Source: Ignavibacteriales bacterium CG12_big_fil_rev_8_21_14_0_65_30_8 (GTDB lineage Bacteria > Bacteroidota > Ignavibacteria > Ignavibacteriales > Ignavibacteriaceae). Taken from it: a stretch of 7,604 nucleotides of DNA. Below the pieces are notes generated by a model. That model searched no databases, had not been told where the DNA came from, and was given only the letters and a program-made list of their open reading frames with translations. Each line of letters opens with the position of its first letter. Within the stretch, counting starts at the first letter, position 1. The stretch spans positions 1 through 7,604 of the forward strand of contig PFGS01000202.1 in assembly GCA_002783525.1 (NCBI GenBank), in the 5' to 3' direction. Positions 1 through 6,046 of this stretch are shown here, one piece after another. Both the position numbers and the translations under genes were made by a program.

Positions 1-1
1 T

Positions 2-160
2 ATTGTTGTAAATTTATTTTTTCTGCCCGGTCAATCTACACAATCACAGAGAGACAGTATAATTCAGAATTCTGGTAATGTAATTCCTCAACAACCGGCG
101 TTACCTCAAACACAAAATCCGGTACCAACTACAACAGACAAACCACCGGTAAAAAAATAA
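2..160 (+). CDS. C-terminal fragment of a membrane protein with Pro/Gln-rich tail (possibly SecG)
   Basis: This reading frame is open from the window edge to a TAA at 158-160; its start lies outside the window. The visible 52 residues begin with a hydrophobic stretch (IVVNLFFLPG) that looks like the end of a transmembrane helix. A polar, low-complexity tail rich in Pro, Gln, Asn and Thr follows, ending in KPPVKK. A short membrane protein with a disordered tail containing S-x-I-x-Q and Pro runs is the usual shape of SecG, the small SecYEG translocon subunit, in this part of the bacterial tree. That identity is a guess from the tail alone and any small membrane protein could end this way. The frame is supported by the intrinsic terminator that starts 15 nt after the stop. 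Confidence 0.6.
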   Translation: MVVNLFFLPGQSTQSQRDSIIQNSGNVIPQQPALPQTQNPVPTTTDKPPVKK

Positions 161-175
161 ATATAATTTTTTTAT

Positions 176-215
176 AAAGCCTTGAAGTGTAATATTTCAA
201 GGCTTTTTTTCTTTT
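176..215 (+). terminator. Rho-independent terminator after the first gene
   Basis: A perfect 11-bp inverted repeat (AAAGCCTTGAA at 176-186 and TTCAAGGCTTT at 196-206) closes a 9-nt loop and runs directly into a T-rich tract (204-215, one C inside). It sits 15 nt after the stop of the upstream gene. Only about 20 nt separate it from the next start codon at 237, so any promoter for that gene must overlap the hairpin or lie inside it. Confidence 0.85.
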
Positions 216-236
216 CAAAATATTATTAGGGATTTT

Positions 237-1097
237 ATGAAAAAAAAGGATAATGTTGTTAAAGCATATCAGAATGATAATTTCTTGAATTCTTCTGACG
301 GAAGAATTGTCAGAATGCTTTCTGAATTTCTTGAACCTCAAAGCAGATTTAGAAAACAAAAAATTGTAGATACAATTGTTTTTTTTGGTTCGGCAAGACT
401 TAAATCTAAAAAAGATGCAGCAACTGAATTAAATAAATTTAAATCTATGGATGCAAATGGTGACCCTGATTTTGCAGAAAAATTAAGAGTAGCTCAGCAT
501 CATTTAAAAATGTCAAAGTATTATGAAGATGCCGTTCAGCTTTCAAAAAAATTAACCGAATGGTCGCTTAATTTAAAAACTAAAGCCAATAGATTTACAA
601 TTTGCACAGGTGGTGGTCCGGGAATAATGGAAGCAGCTAATAAAGGAGCTAAATTGGCCGGCGGTAAAAGTATAGGGCTAAATATCAGTATTCCATTTGA
701 GCAATTTGTAAATAGATTTGTACACAAATCTCTCAGCTTTGAATTTCATTACTTTTTTATGAGAAAATTTTGGTTTGCTTATCTGGCAAAAACTTTGGTT
801 GTGTTTCCAGGTGGGTTTGGAACTATGGATGAATTTTTTGAAATTCTAACCTTGATACAGACAGGAAAAATTAAAAAGAAAATGTTGCTGATTGTTTATA
901 ATGAAAATTATTGGAGATCGATTATTAATTTTGAAGGTCTTATTGAAAATGGTGTTATCAATCAAAAGGATATGGATTATATAACTTTTTGTGATAATGT
1001 TGATGATACTTTCAAAACAATAACAAAATATTTAGACTCATATCATTTAGTTTCTAAATGGAAAGAGGAGGTAGAACCAAAACTTCATTTAACATGA
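237..1097 (+). CDS. LOG family (TIGR00730-type) Rossmann-fold nucleotide phosphoribohydrolase-like protein
   Basis: A 286-residue soluble protein of the LOG / 'lysine decarboxylase-like' family. Characterised members hydrolyse nucleoside 5'-monophosphates (cytokinin ribotides or AMP) to release the base and ribose 5-phosphate. Visible hallmarks are FFGSAR (49-54) at the first Rossmann strand, the glycine loop GGGPGIMEAANKGA (125-138), the catalytic-arginine region MRK (175-177) and the signature PGGFGTMDE (191-199) with its conserved Glu199. It is longer than the roughly 180-200 residue LOG core: an N-terminal extension of about 45 residues and an insert at about 60-100 match the longer bacterial subgroup. 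The ATG at 237 has a weak AGGG a few bases upstream. The exact substrate cannot be read from sequence, and older annotations as lysine decarboxylase should not be trusted. It stands alone, convergent with the rpsU pair. Confidence 0.9.
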   Translation: MKKKDNVVKAYQNDNFLNSSDGRIVRMLSEFLEPQSRFRKQKIVDTIVFFGSARLKSKKDAATELNKFKSMDANGDPDFAEKLRVAQHHLKMSKYYEDAVQLSKKLTEWSLNLKTKANRFTICTGGGPGIMEAANKGAKLAGGKSIGLNISIPFEQFVNRFVHKSLSFEFHYFFMRKFWFAYLAKTLVVFPGGFGTMDEFFEILTLIQTGKIKKKMLLIVYNENYWRSIINFEGLIENGVINQKDMDYITFCDNVDDTFKTITKYLDSYHLVSKWKEEVEPKLHLT

Positions 1098-1120
1098 AAA
1101 AAGCCCCTAAAAAGGGGCTT
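1097..1120 (-). terminator. Rho-independent terminator for the rpsU operon
   Basis: AAGCCCCT (1101-1108) pairs with AGGGGCTT (1113-1120) around an AAAA loop. Read on the minus strand, the hairpin lies 5 nt after the rpsU stop codon and is followed by six T residues (complement of A1097-A1102), so it terminates the minus-strand transcript. Read on the plus strand it has no T tract, so it should be a poor terminator for the convergent LOG gene, whose stop codon (1095-1097) touches it. Confidence 0.85.
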
Positions 1121-1125
1121 AATAA

Positions 1126-1317
1126 TTAGTATCTGTTTCTCGTGCGTTTTGCACGTCTTGCAGCTTTAATTTTCTCTTGTCTTTTTTCTATTGAAGGTTT
1201 TACAAAAAAAGTTCTTTTTTTGAATTCTTTCAATACACCTGATCTTTCATATTTTTTCTTAAATCTGCGTAATGCTTTGTCTATAGATTCAGTTTCACCA
1301 ACTGTAATGCCTACCAA
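1126..1317 (-). CDS. rpsU: 30S ribosomal protein bS21
   Basis: The 63-residue basic product matches bS21 over its whole length: an N-terminal strand (VGITVGETESIDKALRRFK, residues 2-20), the KKYERSGVL helix region, the K-x-R-T-F-F-V-K-P-S segment (34-42) and a Lys/Arg-rich C-terminal helix ending NRY. bS21 sits on the 30S platform near the 3' end of 16S rRNA and the anti-SD and helps initiation. The start codon is TTG (1315-1317), chosen because homology begins there, no in-frame ATG fits, and a strong GAGAGGTGA lies 6 nt upstream. It is the second gene of a pair, 27 nt after the zinc-ribbon gene, and is closed by its own terminator. Residue 54, which I recall as a conserved Tyr in Flavobacterium bS21, is Arg here. 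Confidence 0.95.
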   Translation of the reverse strand: MVGITVGETESIDKALRRFKKKYERSGVLKEFKKRTFFVKPSIEKRQEKIKAARRAKRTRNRY

Positions 1318-1323
1318 ACTAAT

Positions 1324-1332
1324 TCACCTCTC
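1324..1332 (-). promoter_or_regulatory. Strong Shine-Dalgarno sequence of rpsU
   Basis: On the minus strand GAGAGGTGA precedes the TTG start with a 6-nt spacer. Seven consecutive bases (GAGGTGA) match the ideal SD AGGAGGTGA. It is by far the best SD in the window and decides the TTG start. Pairing of a near-perfect SD with a weak start codon suggests translation sensitive to initiation conditions. Confidence 0.8.
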
Positions 1333-1344
1333 TTTTACGGTAAT

Positions 1345-1725
1345 TTAATTGTTTATTGATTCTATTAATTTTTTTAATCCCGATTTTTGAAAATCTACTG
1401 AAATAGAGTTATGTCCATTTGACATAATTTCTTTTGATAATACTTTACCAAAGTCATTCCAACCTTCGTGGAAAATTGTATCTCCAATAGAATAAGTTTT
1501 TTTGGGAGAATAACTTGTGCATTCTTCCTCTTCAATACCTTCTAACGAAACTTTAGTAGCTTTTACATCTTCCACTAAGTCTATTATCATTGTTTGTTTG
1601 CACTTTTTGCATTTAGCCCATCTTTTATTTTCTTCTTCGGTATTTACAACATCCCCGGCAAGTTCCATTTTTGTAAGTGTATTACAGACAGAACAAAATG
1701 CTTCAACATTTTTTAATCTAGCCAT
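1345..1725 (-). CDS. Zinc-ribbon protein with C-terminal Tudor/SH3-like (UvrD C-terminal-like) segment
   Basis: I do not recognise a named gene. The 126-residue product starts with a four-cysteine zinc ribbon: C11-x2-C14 and C39-x2-C42, enclosing a charged loop. A short acidic linker (about 49-70, including EEEEC with an extra Cys69) follows. The C-terminal half (about 77-121) has the pattern Y-x-I-G-D-x-I-x-H ... FGKV ... ISVDF ... LKKLI, resembling the small beta-barrel (Tudor/SH3-like) units at the ends of UvrD-type helicases and in CarD/Mfd-like RNA polymerase-binding domains. This suggests a nucleic-acid- or polymerase-binding accessory protein; that is inference. The ATG is preceded by AAGGA with a 10-nt spacer. 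It is first in a pair with rpsU (27 nt apart), with a candidate promoter just upstream, so a role linked to translation or transcription is plausible. Confidence 0.8.
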   Translation of the reverse strand: MARLKNVEAFCSVCNTLTKMELAGDVVNTEEENKRWAKCKKCKQTMIIDLVEDVKATKVSLEGIEEEECTSYSPKKTYSIGDTIFHEGWNDFGKVLSKEIMSNGHNSISVDFQKSGLKKLIESINN

Positions 1726-1757
1726 GGTTAATCATTCCTTAAAATTATCGGACTTTA

Positions 1758-1786
1758 AATATATTAAAGAAAATGACTTAAATCAA
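1758..1786 (-). promoter_or_regulatory. Candidate sigma70 promoter of the zinc-ribbon/rpsU pair
   Basis: On the minus strand TTGATT (complement of 1781-1786) and TATATT (complement of 1758-1763) are separated by exactly 17 nt, giving four and five matches of six to the sigma70 consensus. It falls in the 72-nt gap between the anti-sigma stop and the zinc-ribbon start and would give a leader of about 25 nt. In such AT-rich DNA chance matches are common, but spacing and position are right. I see no convincing terminator after the anti-sigma gene, so some transcript may also read through. Confidence 0.5.
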
Positions 1787-1797
1787 TGATTTTTGGC

Positions 1798-2670
1798 TTA
1801 ATATATAGATGGTTGCTTGTAAAATGTGTTAGCTACTTTCAATTGGTATTTTTCAGGTAAATGCTCTTCAGGTAAGTTTGAGATCAATGCGCAGATATTA
1901 TTGTTAACTTTCGTCATAATTGTTAACAAATTGCCCAAATAAACTCTATATTGATTTCCGTTTTGCAAAAATTGATAAAGATCAGTGTTAATAAATAACT
2001 TAGGATTATTTTTAAAGTAATTTTCATCTACTTGTAAAATATATAAGTAATGTCCTTCTTTGTCTTTGTAAATATGATTTGCAAAATTAACACCATTATA
2101 ATTGGTAACAATTCCTCCAACCAAGGTGCAATTAGTAACAAGGGAAACATTTGTTGGATAGTTAACACCATTTGTTCTAAAAAATCTTTGAACTTCTAGT
2201 GGATTATTTGACAAGATCTGAATAGGCATTTTCCCGGAAACTATGTTTTGATAGTTATCAACTGCTTGTGTAAACATATTTTGAGCTTGGCTTCCTTCCA
2301 ACGAAATTGGCTGATTATTATTTAAAAGTGGTCCATTTATAATTAATAATGCAAAGGCAATAAAAATAACAGCAAATGTAGAAAAAGCTAAAAATTGTTT
2401 CTTTTGAAGTATAGTAGATCTGCTTAAAAAATTAGATTTCTTATCATTTAAAGTGATCTTATTAAGTATTTCATCTTTTTGGGTTACTGATAGTTCTGAA
2501 GGGACAACTTTTTCTTTAATTGTCTTTTTTAATAAAGAATGTATAGCATATTCAAAACTTACTTCTTTATTATTTTTAATTTTTTCTTTTATTTCATTTT
2601 GTTTTTTAGTGTCTTTAATCTCTCCGTCAATAAAAGAAGAGATATCTTCGTTATAAAACTTATTTTCCAT
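1798..2670 (-). CDS. Membrane-anchored anti-sigma factor (partner of the ECF sigma factor)
   Basis: A 290-residue single-pass membrane protein encoded 14 nt after an ECF sigma gene, the standard position of its anti-sigma factor. The N-terminal part (1-80) is cytoplasmic and helical and begins with ISSFIDGEIKD (10-20), like the first helix of anti-sigma domains. The H-x3-C-x2-C zinc motif is absent (His44 is followed by no Cys), so it is a non-zinc type. One hydrophobic helix spans about 93-112. The outer domain (113-290) carries N-C-T-L-V-G-G (180-186), then a short spacer and IYKDKEGHYLYILQV (200-214), resembling the LVGG...Y-x3-GH-x-hydrophobic pattern I recall in periplasmic parts of proteobacterial anti-sigma factors. 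Cys181 and Cys260 are the only cysteines and both lie outside the membrane. The ATG has AAGGA six bases upstream. The signal sensed is unknown. Confidence 0.8.
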   Translation of the reverse strand: MENKFYNEDISSFIDGEIKDTKKQNEIKEKIKNNKEVSFEYAIHSLLKKTIKEKVVPSELSVTQKDEILNKITLNDKKSNFLSRSTILQKKQFLAFSTFAVIFIAFALLIINGPLLNNNQPISLEGSQAQNMFTQAVDNYQNIVSGKMPIQILSNNPLEVQRFFRTNGVNYPTNVSLVTNCTLVGGIVTNYNGVNFANHIYKDKEGHYLYILQVDENYFKNNPKLFINTDLYQFLQNGNQYRVYLGNLLTIMTKVNNNICALISNLPEEHLPEKYQLKVANTFYKQPSIY

Positions 2671-2684
2671 TTATATTCCTTGCT

Positions 2685-3275
2685 TTAATTTTTATTTGTA
2701 TAACCTTGACGTGATGCATATTTGTATAATTTTGTAAATAATATTTTTCTAGCTCTGTGTAAGCGTGATCTAACAGTTCCAATAGGTGATTCAGTAATTT
2801 CTGCAATTTCTTCATAGGAAAATCCTTCAATATCGCACAAAACAATTACTGTCTTAAATTCATCTGATAAATCTGCAATTGCATCTGTAATTTCATCACC
2901 CAAAAGATTATTAAATATTTCCTCTTCCAGGTGGTTATTGCTTACAAATGATGCTTTAATTTCTTCGTAAAAATTGTCAATATTGTCAAAATCTACTTGT
3001 TTTGGCTGTTTTGTTATCTTCCTGTAATCATTTATAAAAGTATTCTTCATTATTCGAAACAACCAAGCCTTACAATTAGTTCCCTTCTCAAATTTATCAA
3101 AAAACCTAAAAGCTTTTATGTATGTTTCCTGAACCAGATCTTGCGCACCATCCCTATCATTTGTAAGACTAACAGCAAAATTATAAAGAGCATTCATATG
3201 AGGTTCAGCCTCTGATTTGAAGGAAGCATACAACTGCTCGTCGTCATTTAGTACAGAAAGTAAAATAGGGATCAT
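2685..3275 (-). CDS. ECF (group 4) RNA polymerase sigma factor, SigR/SigH-like
   Basis: At 196 residues this is the usual ECF size, with only the two core domains. Region 2 covers about 24-90: DGAQDLVQETYIKAFRFF (42-59) contacts core polymerase and the -10, and KAWLFRIMKNTFINDYRK (69-86) is the promoter-melting helix. After a variable acidic linker (95-125), region 4 (126-182) holds a helix-turn-helix with YEEIAEITESPIGTVRSRLH (154-173), which recognises the -35. The K-G-T-N-x-K-A-W-L-F-R-I and KQPKQVDFD wording is closest, from memory, to the SigR/SigH (redox stress) branch. The start at 3275 gives a normal N-terminus, though its SD is weak. It lies 21 nt after the M14 peptidase gene and 14 nt before its anti-sigma, so all three are probably co-transcribed. 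The regulon is not visible here. Confidence 0.93.
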   Translation of the reverse strand: MIPILLSVLNDDEQLYASFKSEAEPHMNALYNFAVSLTNDRDGAQDLVQETYIKAFRFFDKFEKGTNCKAWLFRIMKNTFINDYRKITKQPKQVDFDNIDNFYEEIKASFVSNNHLEEEIFNNLLGDEITDAIADLSDEFKTVIVLCDIEGFSYEEIAEITESPIGTVRSRLHRARKILFTKLYKYASRQGYTNKN

Positions 3276-3296
3276 TATTTTAAAATCTCACTATAC

Positions 3297-4712
3297 TTAG
3301 TGAAAAACAACACCATTAATATTCTTATAGTTCCTGTTCTTTAGATCAATTACAAAGCCGTTAATAACTACAAAATATATTTTGTCTTTTTTACGAATAA
3401 CAAAATCTGCAGGATTGTTGATCTTTATATTGTTTACTTTATTCTTATTTCTTATTGAAAAAACATTCAACGGAAAATTCACAAAATCTTTTTTGTCGGT
3501 ATCTTTTGCAATTATATTCGTATAGCCTTTGCTAATTAGTTTATCAATATCTGATTTATTGATATCACCAACTTTGTTAAAAACTTTTTTGTATGTCTTT
3601 CCGGGGAATATCTCAAATCCTTTCAAATCCATTTCTGAGTAGCCATAAAAAGTGGAAAGATCTCCAATTCCTACAATTTCTGATTTGAAATAAAAATTCT
3701 TTTCTTTATCAGTATTATTTTCTTCAATTTTAATTCCGATATCACCAATAAAAGATTTGCCCTTCGCATTAAATTTTAGATTTCTTAAAATTATATCGTA
3801 TAATCTTTCCTGGTTAAAAGGAATTTCATCATATAATCTCAAATCAACTTCTCTGAAACTTTTGTCTGCAATAAGATAAAGGCCAGAAAGAATGCTTATG
3901 TAATTCATTTTTCTAATGTATTGTTTTTCAACATCATCTTTTCTTCCACCTGACTCTATTAAAATTGTGCTGCTGCCCAAACTTTGAAACATATCACCAT
4001 AAGCTCTAGGTTCAAATTCATCTGAATAACGGGCAACACAATTAGGGATATATTTTGAAAGAACTTTGTACATGGCTACAATAATTTTCATTGAATTTTT
4101 TCTAACTGTGTTTAGAGATTTTTCTTCATTAAAAGCAGGTGCTAAAAAAGAAATTGTTGCCGGATTTTTTGTATAACCTGCAGAATACCAAATTCCCTGA
4201 TCGTGCAAATTAAAAGAGAAGGTTGGTTTTATCTTTTTAAAAGTATCCATCAGTATTTTGCCTTCAGGTGTTTGAAGAGCGACAGCATCTCTGTTTATAT
4301 CAATATTATAAATATTTTCTCTTTGGAATAATTCAGTTCCATCAGGATTTACCATAGGAATGAAAAACAATTTTAAATTCTTTAATAAAAATTCTTTTAT
4401 ATCTTTTTGCGTATTTGAATCTTCAAAAAAATTAAATATGTCAAACAAAGCCATTGTTGCTGTAGATTCATTGCCGTGCATTTGTGACCAAAGAAAAACT
4501 TTTGTCTTACCTGTGCCTAATGTTACCAGTTCAATTTCTCTACCTTGGGCAGATTTGCCTACTTTTTTAAATTTGAATTTTTTATTAGCTCTAAATTTAC
4601 TTAGAATCTTACACATATCTGAATGTTTAAACCTTCTTTGAGTAATTCTCTTTTCTTTAAAAAAATCATACTCATTATAAAAACTTTCAGCTATGGCATT
4701 AATTTTATTCAT
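3297..4712 (-). CDS. M14-family zinc carboxypeptidase, cytoplasmic, with C-terminal extension
   Basis: A 471-residue M14 (carboxypeptidase A-like) metallopeptidase. The zinc ligands and catalytic residues are in place: H79-G-N-E82 (HxxE) in WSQMHGNES, substrate-binding N140-R141 in DINRDA after NPDG (122-125), third zinc ligand H170 in NLHDQ, and catalytic Glu253 in ILIESGG. The wording (RRFKH at 26-30, MHGNEST, PATISFLAP, the GDMFQSLG region) resembles a subgroup common in Bacteroidota-type genomes. There is no signal peptide or membrane helix, so it should act in the cytoplasm, perhaps on peptides or on amidated or cell-wall-derived substrates; the substrate is unknown. Residues about 290-471 form a less conserved extension, with LKGFEIFPGK (363-372) and a beta-rich end. 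It heads the sigma/anti-sigma transcription unit and diverges from the thioredoxin-like gene. Confidence 0.9.
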   Translation of the reverse strand: MNKINAIAESFYNEYDFFKEKRITQRRFKHSDMCKILSKFRANKKFKFKKVGKSAQGREIELVTLGTGKTKVFLWSQMHGNESTATMALFDIFNFFEDSNTQKDIKEFLLKNLKLFFIPMVNPDGTELFQRENIYNIDINRDAVALQTPEGKILMDTFKKIKPTFSFNLHDQGIWYSAGYTKNPATISFLAPAFNEEKSLNTVRKNSMKIIVAMYKVLSKYIPNCVARYSDEFEPRAYGDMFQSLGSSTILIESGGRKDDVEKQYIRKMNYISILSGLYLIADKSFREVDLRLYDEIPFNQERLYDIILRNLKFNAKGKSFIGDIGIKIEENNTDKEKNFYFKSEIVGIGDLSTFYGYSEMDLKGFEIFPGKTYKKVFNKVGDINKSDIDKLISKGYTNIIAKDTDKKDFVNFPLNVFSIRNKNKVNNIKINNPADFVIRKKDKIYFVVINGFVIDLKNRNYKNINGVVFH

Positions 4713-4799
4713 CTATTTTTTATAAATTAAGTTATAAGAACAATTAAATATAATGCTATACATTAAATATTTCTAATTATTAAAAATTTTAGGTTTTTT
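4713..4799. promoter_or_regulatory. Divergent intergenic promoter region (M14 operon / thioredoxin-like gene)
   Basis: The 87-nt very AT-rich spacer between two divergent starts must hold promoters for both strands. On the plus strand a perfect TATAAT lies at 4749-4754, 45 nt before the thioredoxin-like ATG, but no good TTGACA-like -35 stands 16-18 nt upstream. On the minus strand I find no convincing paired hexamers. I see no operator-like palindrome. Confidence 0.4.
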
Positions 4800-5342
4800 A
4801 TGGCAACAGAAAAATTAAAAATTGGTTCTTCATTACCTGAATTTAACTTAATCGGAATTGATAAAAAACACTACTCAAACGATTATTTTACCGATTATAA
4901 AATTTTGGTTGTGATTTTTAGTTGTAATCATTGTCCCTATGTTCAAGCATATGAAGAAAGAATGAAATCCCTAGTTAATGATTATACCCAAAAAGGTGTT
5001 GGTATAATTGCAATTAATTCTAATGATGCAGAAAATTATCCCGATGATTCTTTTGAAAATATGCAGAAGAGAGCAAATGAAAGAAAATTCAATTTCATTT
5101 ATTTAAGAGATGAAACACAAATTACAGCAAAAGATTTTGGTGCTACACACACTCCCGAAATTTTTGTTTTTGATTCCGAGAGAAAATTAAGATATCACGG
5201 AAAAATTGATGACAATTGGCAGAAAGAAGATAAAGTGGAAAACAAATATCTTAGAGATGCTTTAGATGCATTGCTTGCAGGTAAAGAAATCCCTGTTCCG
5301 GAAACTTTTTCTATTGGTTGTACAATAAAATGGAAAAAATAA
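4800..5342 (+). CDS. Thioredoxin-fold peroxiredoxin-like protein (AhpC/TSA, PRX_like2 type)
   Basis: A 180-residue thioredoxin-fold protein starting with K-I-G-S-S-L-P-E-F-N-L (7-17), the usual N-terminus of AhpC/TSA and TlpA-like proteins. The active site is C42-N-H-C45-P-Y-V, a CxxC motif at the start of the catalytic helix, and the cis-proline is in T-H-T-P-E-I-F-V-F (116-124). A third cysteine, Cys174 in SIGCTIKWK near the C-terminus, is conserved in this subgroup. RYHGKIDDNW (131-140) is also typical. There is no signal peptide, so it is probably a cytoplasmic thiol oxidoreductase or peroxidase; the two-Cys CxxC site favours a reductase-type mechanism over a classical one-Cys peroxiredoxin. 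The gene is monocistronic, with a weak SD (AGG eight bases upstream), and ends one base before a strong terminator. Confidence 0.9.
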   Translation: MATEKLKIGSSLPEFNLIGIDKKHYSNDYFTDYKILVVIFSCNHCPYVQAYEERMKSLVNDYTQKGVGIIAINSNDAENYPDDSFENMQKRANERKFNFIYLRDETQITAKDFGATHTPEIFVFDSERKLRYHGKIDDNWQKEDKVENKYLRDALDALLAGKEIPVPETFSIGCTIKWKK

Positions 5343-5375
5343 AAAACCCAATGTTTAATGAACATTGGGTTTTTT
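5341..5375. terminator. Bidirectional Rho-independent terminator between convergent genes
   Basis: CCCAATGTT (5347-5355) and AACATTGGG (5361-5369) form a perfect 9-bp stem around a 5-nt loop, flanked by six A on the left and six T on the right. It therefore has a T tract on either strand, and the A/T flanks could extend the stem. It serves the thioredoxin-like gene (+) and the outer-membrane protein gene (-, stop at 5399). The left A run overlaps the thioredoxin-like stop codon. Confidence 0.88.
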
Positions 5376-5398
5376 ATAAATTTTATTTAAGATATATA

Positions 5399-6046
5399 TT
5401 AATACATAAATCCAATATTAATTGCCAAGAAAATTCCATCCAGATTTTTTCTGTATTTACCAAACAAACCTTCAACACCTTCATCAAATAAACGGATAAA
5501 ATAATATCTAACATTTAATCCAATTAAATTAGATTTATCTATACCAAAATTTGCTCCAAATCCAATATATCCACCAAGAGCATATTTTGATTGTGCGTCA
5601 CCAAAAGCTTTAAAAAATTCTTTATTATTAGGAGTTGTAACAACCAATGTAGGACCAACACCAAAATTTATATACGGTCTAAGATTATCATAAATTTCAT
5701 CCGTAAAAAGTCTGTACTGTAAACCGAAATTTAATGGTACAACAAACACACGATTTAATTTAAAAAGTGTAAAGGGTTGTAATGTAAATGGATCAATTCT
5801 AACTACTTCCTGGTCATCCTTTGATTCAGAAATTGAAATGTCAGTAAAAAATGTAAATTTTCTGGAAAGACTGTGCCTGTAAAATCCACCAAAACCAATT
5901 CCACCTTCGCTAAATACTATATCAACACCCACGGAATTATCAGGAAATTCTACAGGTGGCTTTTCAGGTGCTAATTTACCAATACCTTGGGCATTTGTAT
6001 TAAGGAATGGAATTAGTAATATTAGAATAATAATTAACTTTTTCAT
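5399..6046 (-). CDS. Small outer-membrane beta-barrel protein
   Basis: The 215-residue product starts with a clear Sec signal peptide: two lysines, a hydrophobic core (4-15) and NTNAQG with likely signal peptidase I cleavage after Ala19. The mature part begins with a Pro-rich linker (PEKPPVEFP, 27-35) and then shows alternating hydrophobic and polar strands with aromatic girdle residues, such as GIGFGGFYRHSL, FVVPLNFGLQYRLF and LRPYINFGVGPTLV. It ends in strand-like FLAINIGFMY with a terminal aromatic residue, as BAM-assembled barrels do. The length suits an eight-stranded barrel of the OmpA/OmpW-like 'outer membrane protein beta-barrel' class. The specific function is unknown. It is a single gene, divergent from the methyltransferase operon, with a poor SD. 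Confidence 0.85.
   Translation of the reverse strand: MKKLIIILILLIPFLNTNAQGIGKLAPEKPPVEFPDNSVGVDIVFSEGGIGFGGFYRHSLSRKFTFFTDISISESKDDQEVVRIDPFTLQPFTLFKLNRVFVVPLNFGLQYRLFTDEIYDNLRPYINFGVGPTLVVTTPNNKEFFKAFGDAQSKYALGGYIGFGANFGIDKSNLIGLNVRYYFIRLFDEGVEGLFGKYRKNLDGIFLAINIGFMY

Noticed and set aside
162..167. TATAAT just after the first stop codon, as a promoter for the LOG gene
   Set aside because: No -35 match lies 16-18 nt upstream, and transcripts from it would run into the terminator at 176-215.
129..359. A 76-codon minus-strand frame over the first terminator
   Set aside because: It spans an intrinsic terminator and the LOG start, and is AT-driven hydrophobic sequence with no motif.
1142..1348. 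A 68-codon plus-strand open frame over rpsU
   Set aside because: bS21 on the other strand is certain; this frame is its complement read in reverse.
1517..1789. A 90-codon plus-strand open frame crossing the zinc-ribbon gene and its promoter
   Set aside because: It is antisense to a conserved four-Cys protein, is low-complexity Ser/Phe-rich and has no ribosome-binding site.
4360..4641. A 93-codon open frame on the plus strand
   Set aside because: It lies wholly inside the M14 gene opposite its catalytic motifs; the product shows no family pattern, and the antisense gene is unambiguous.
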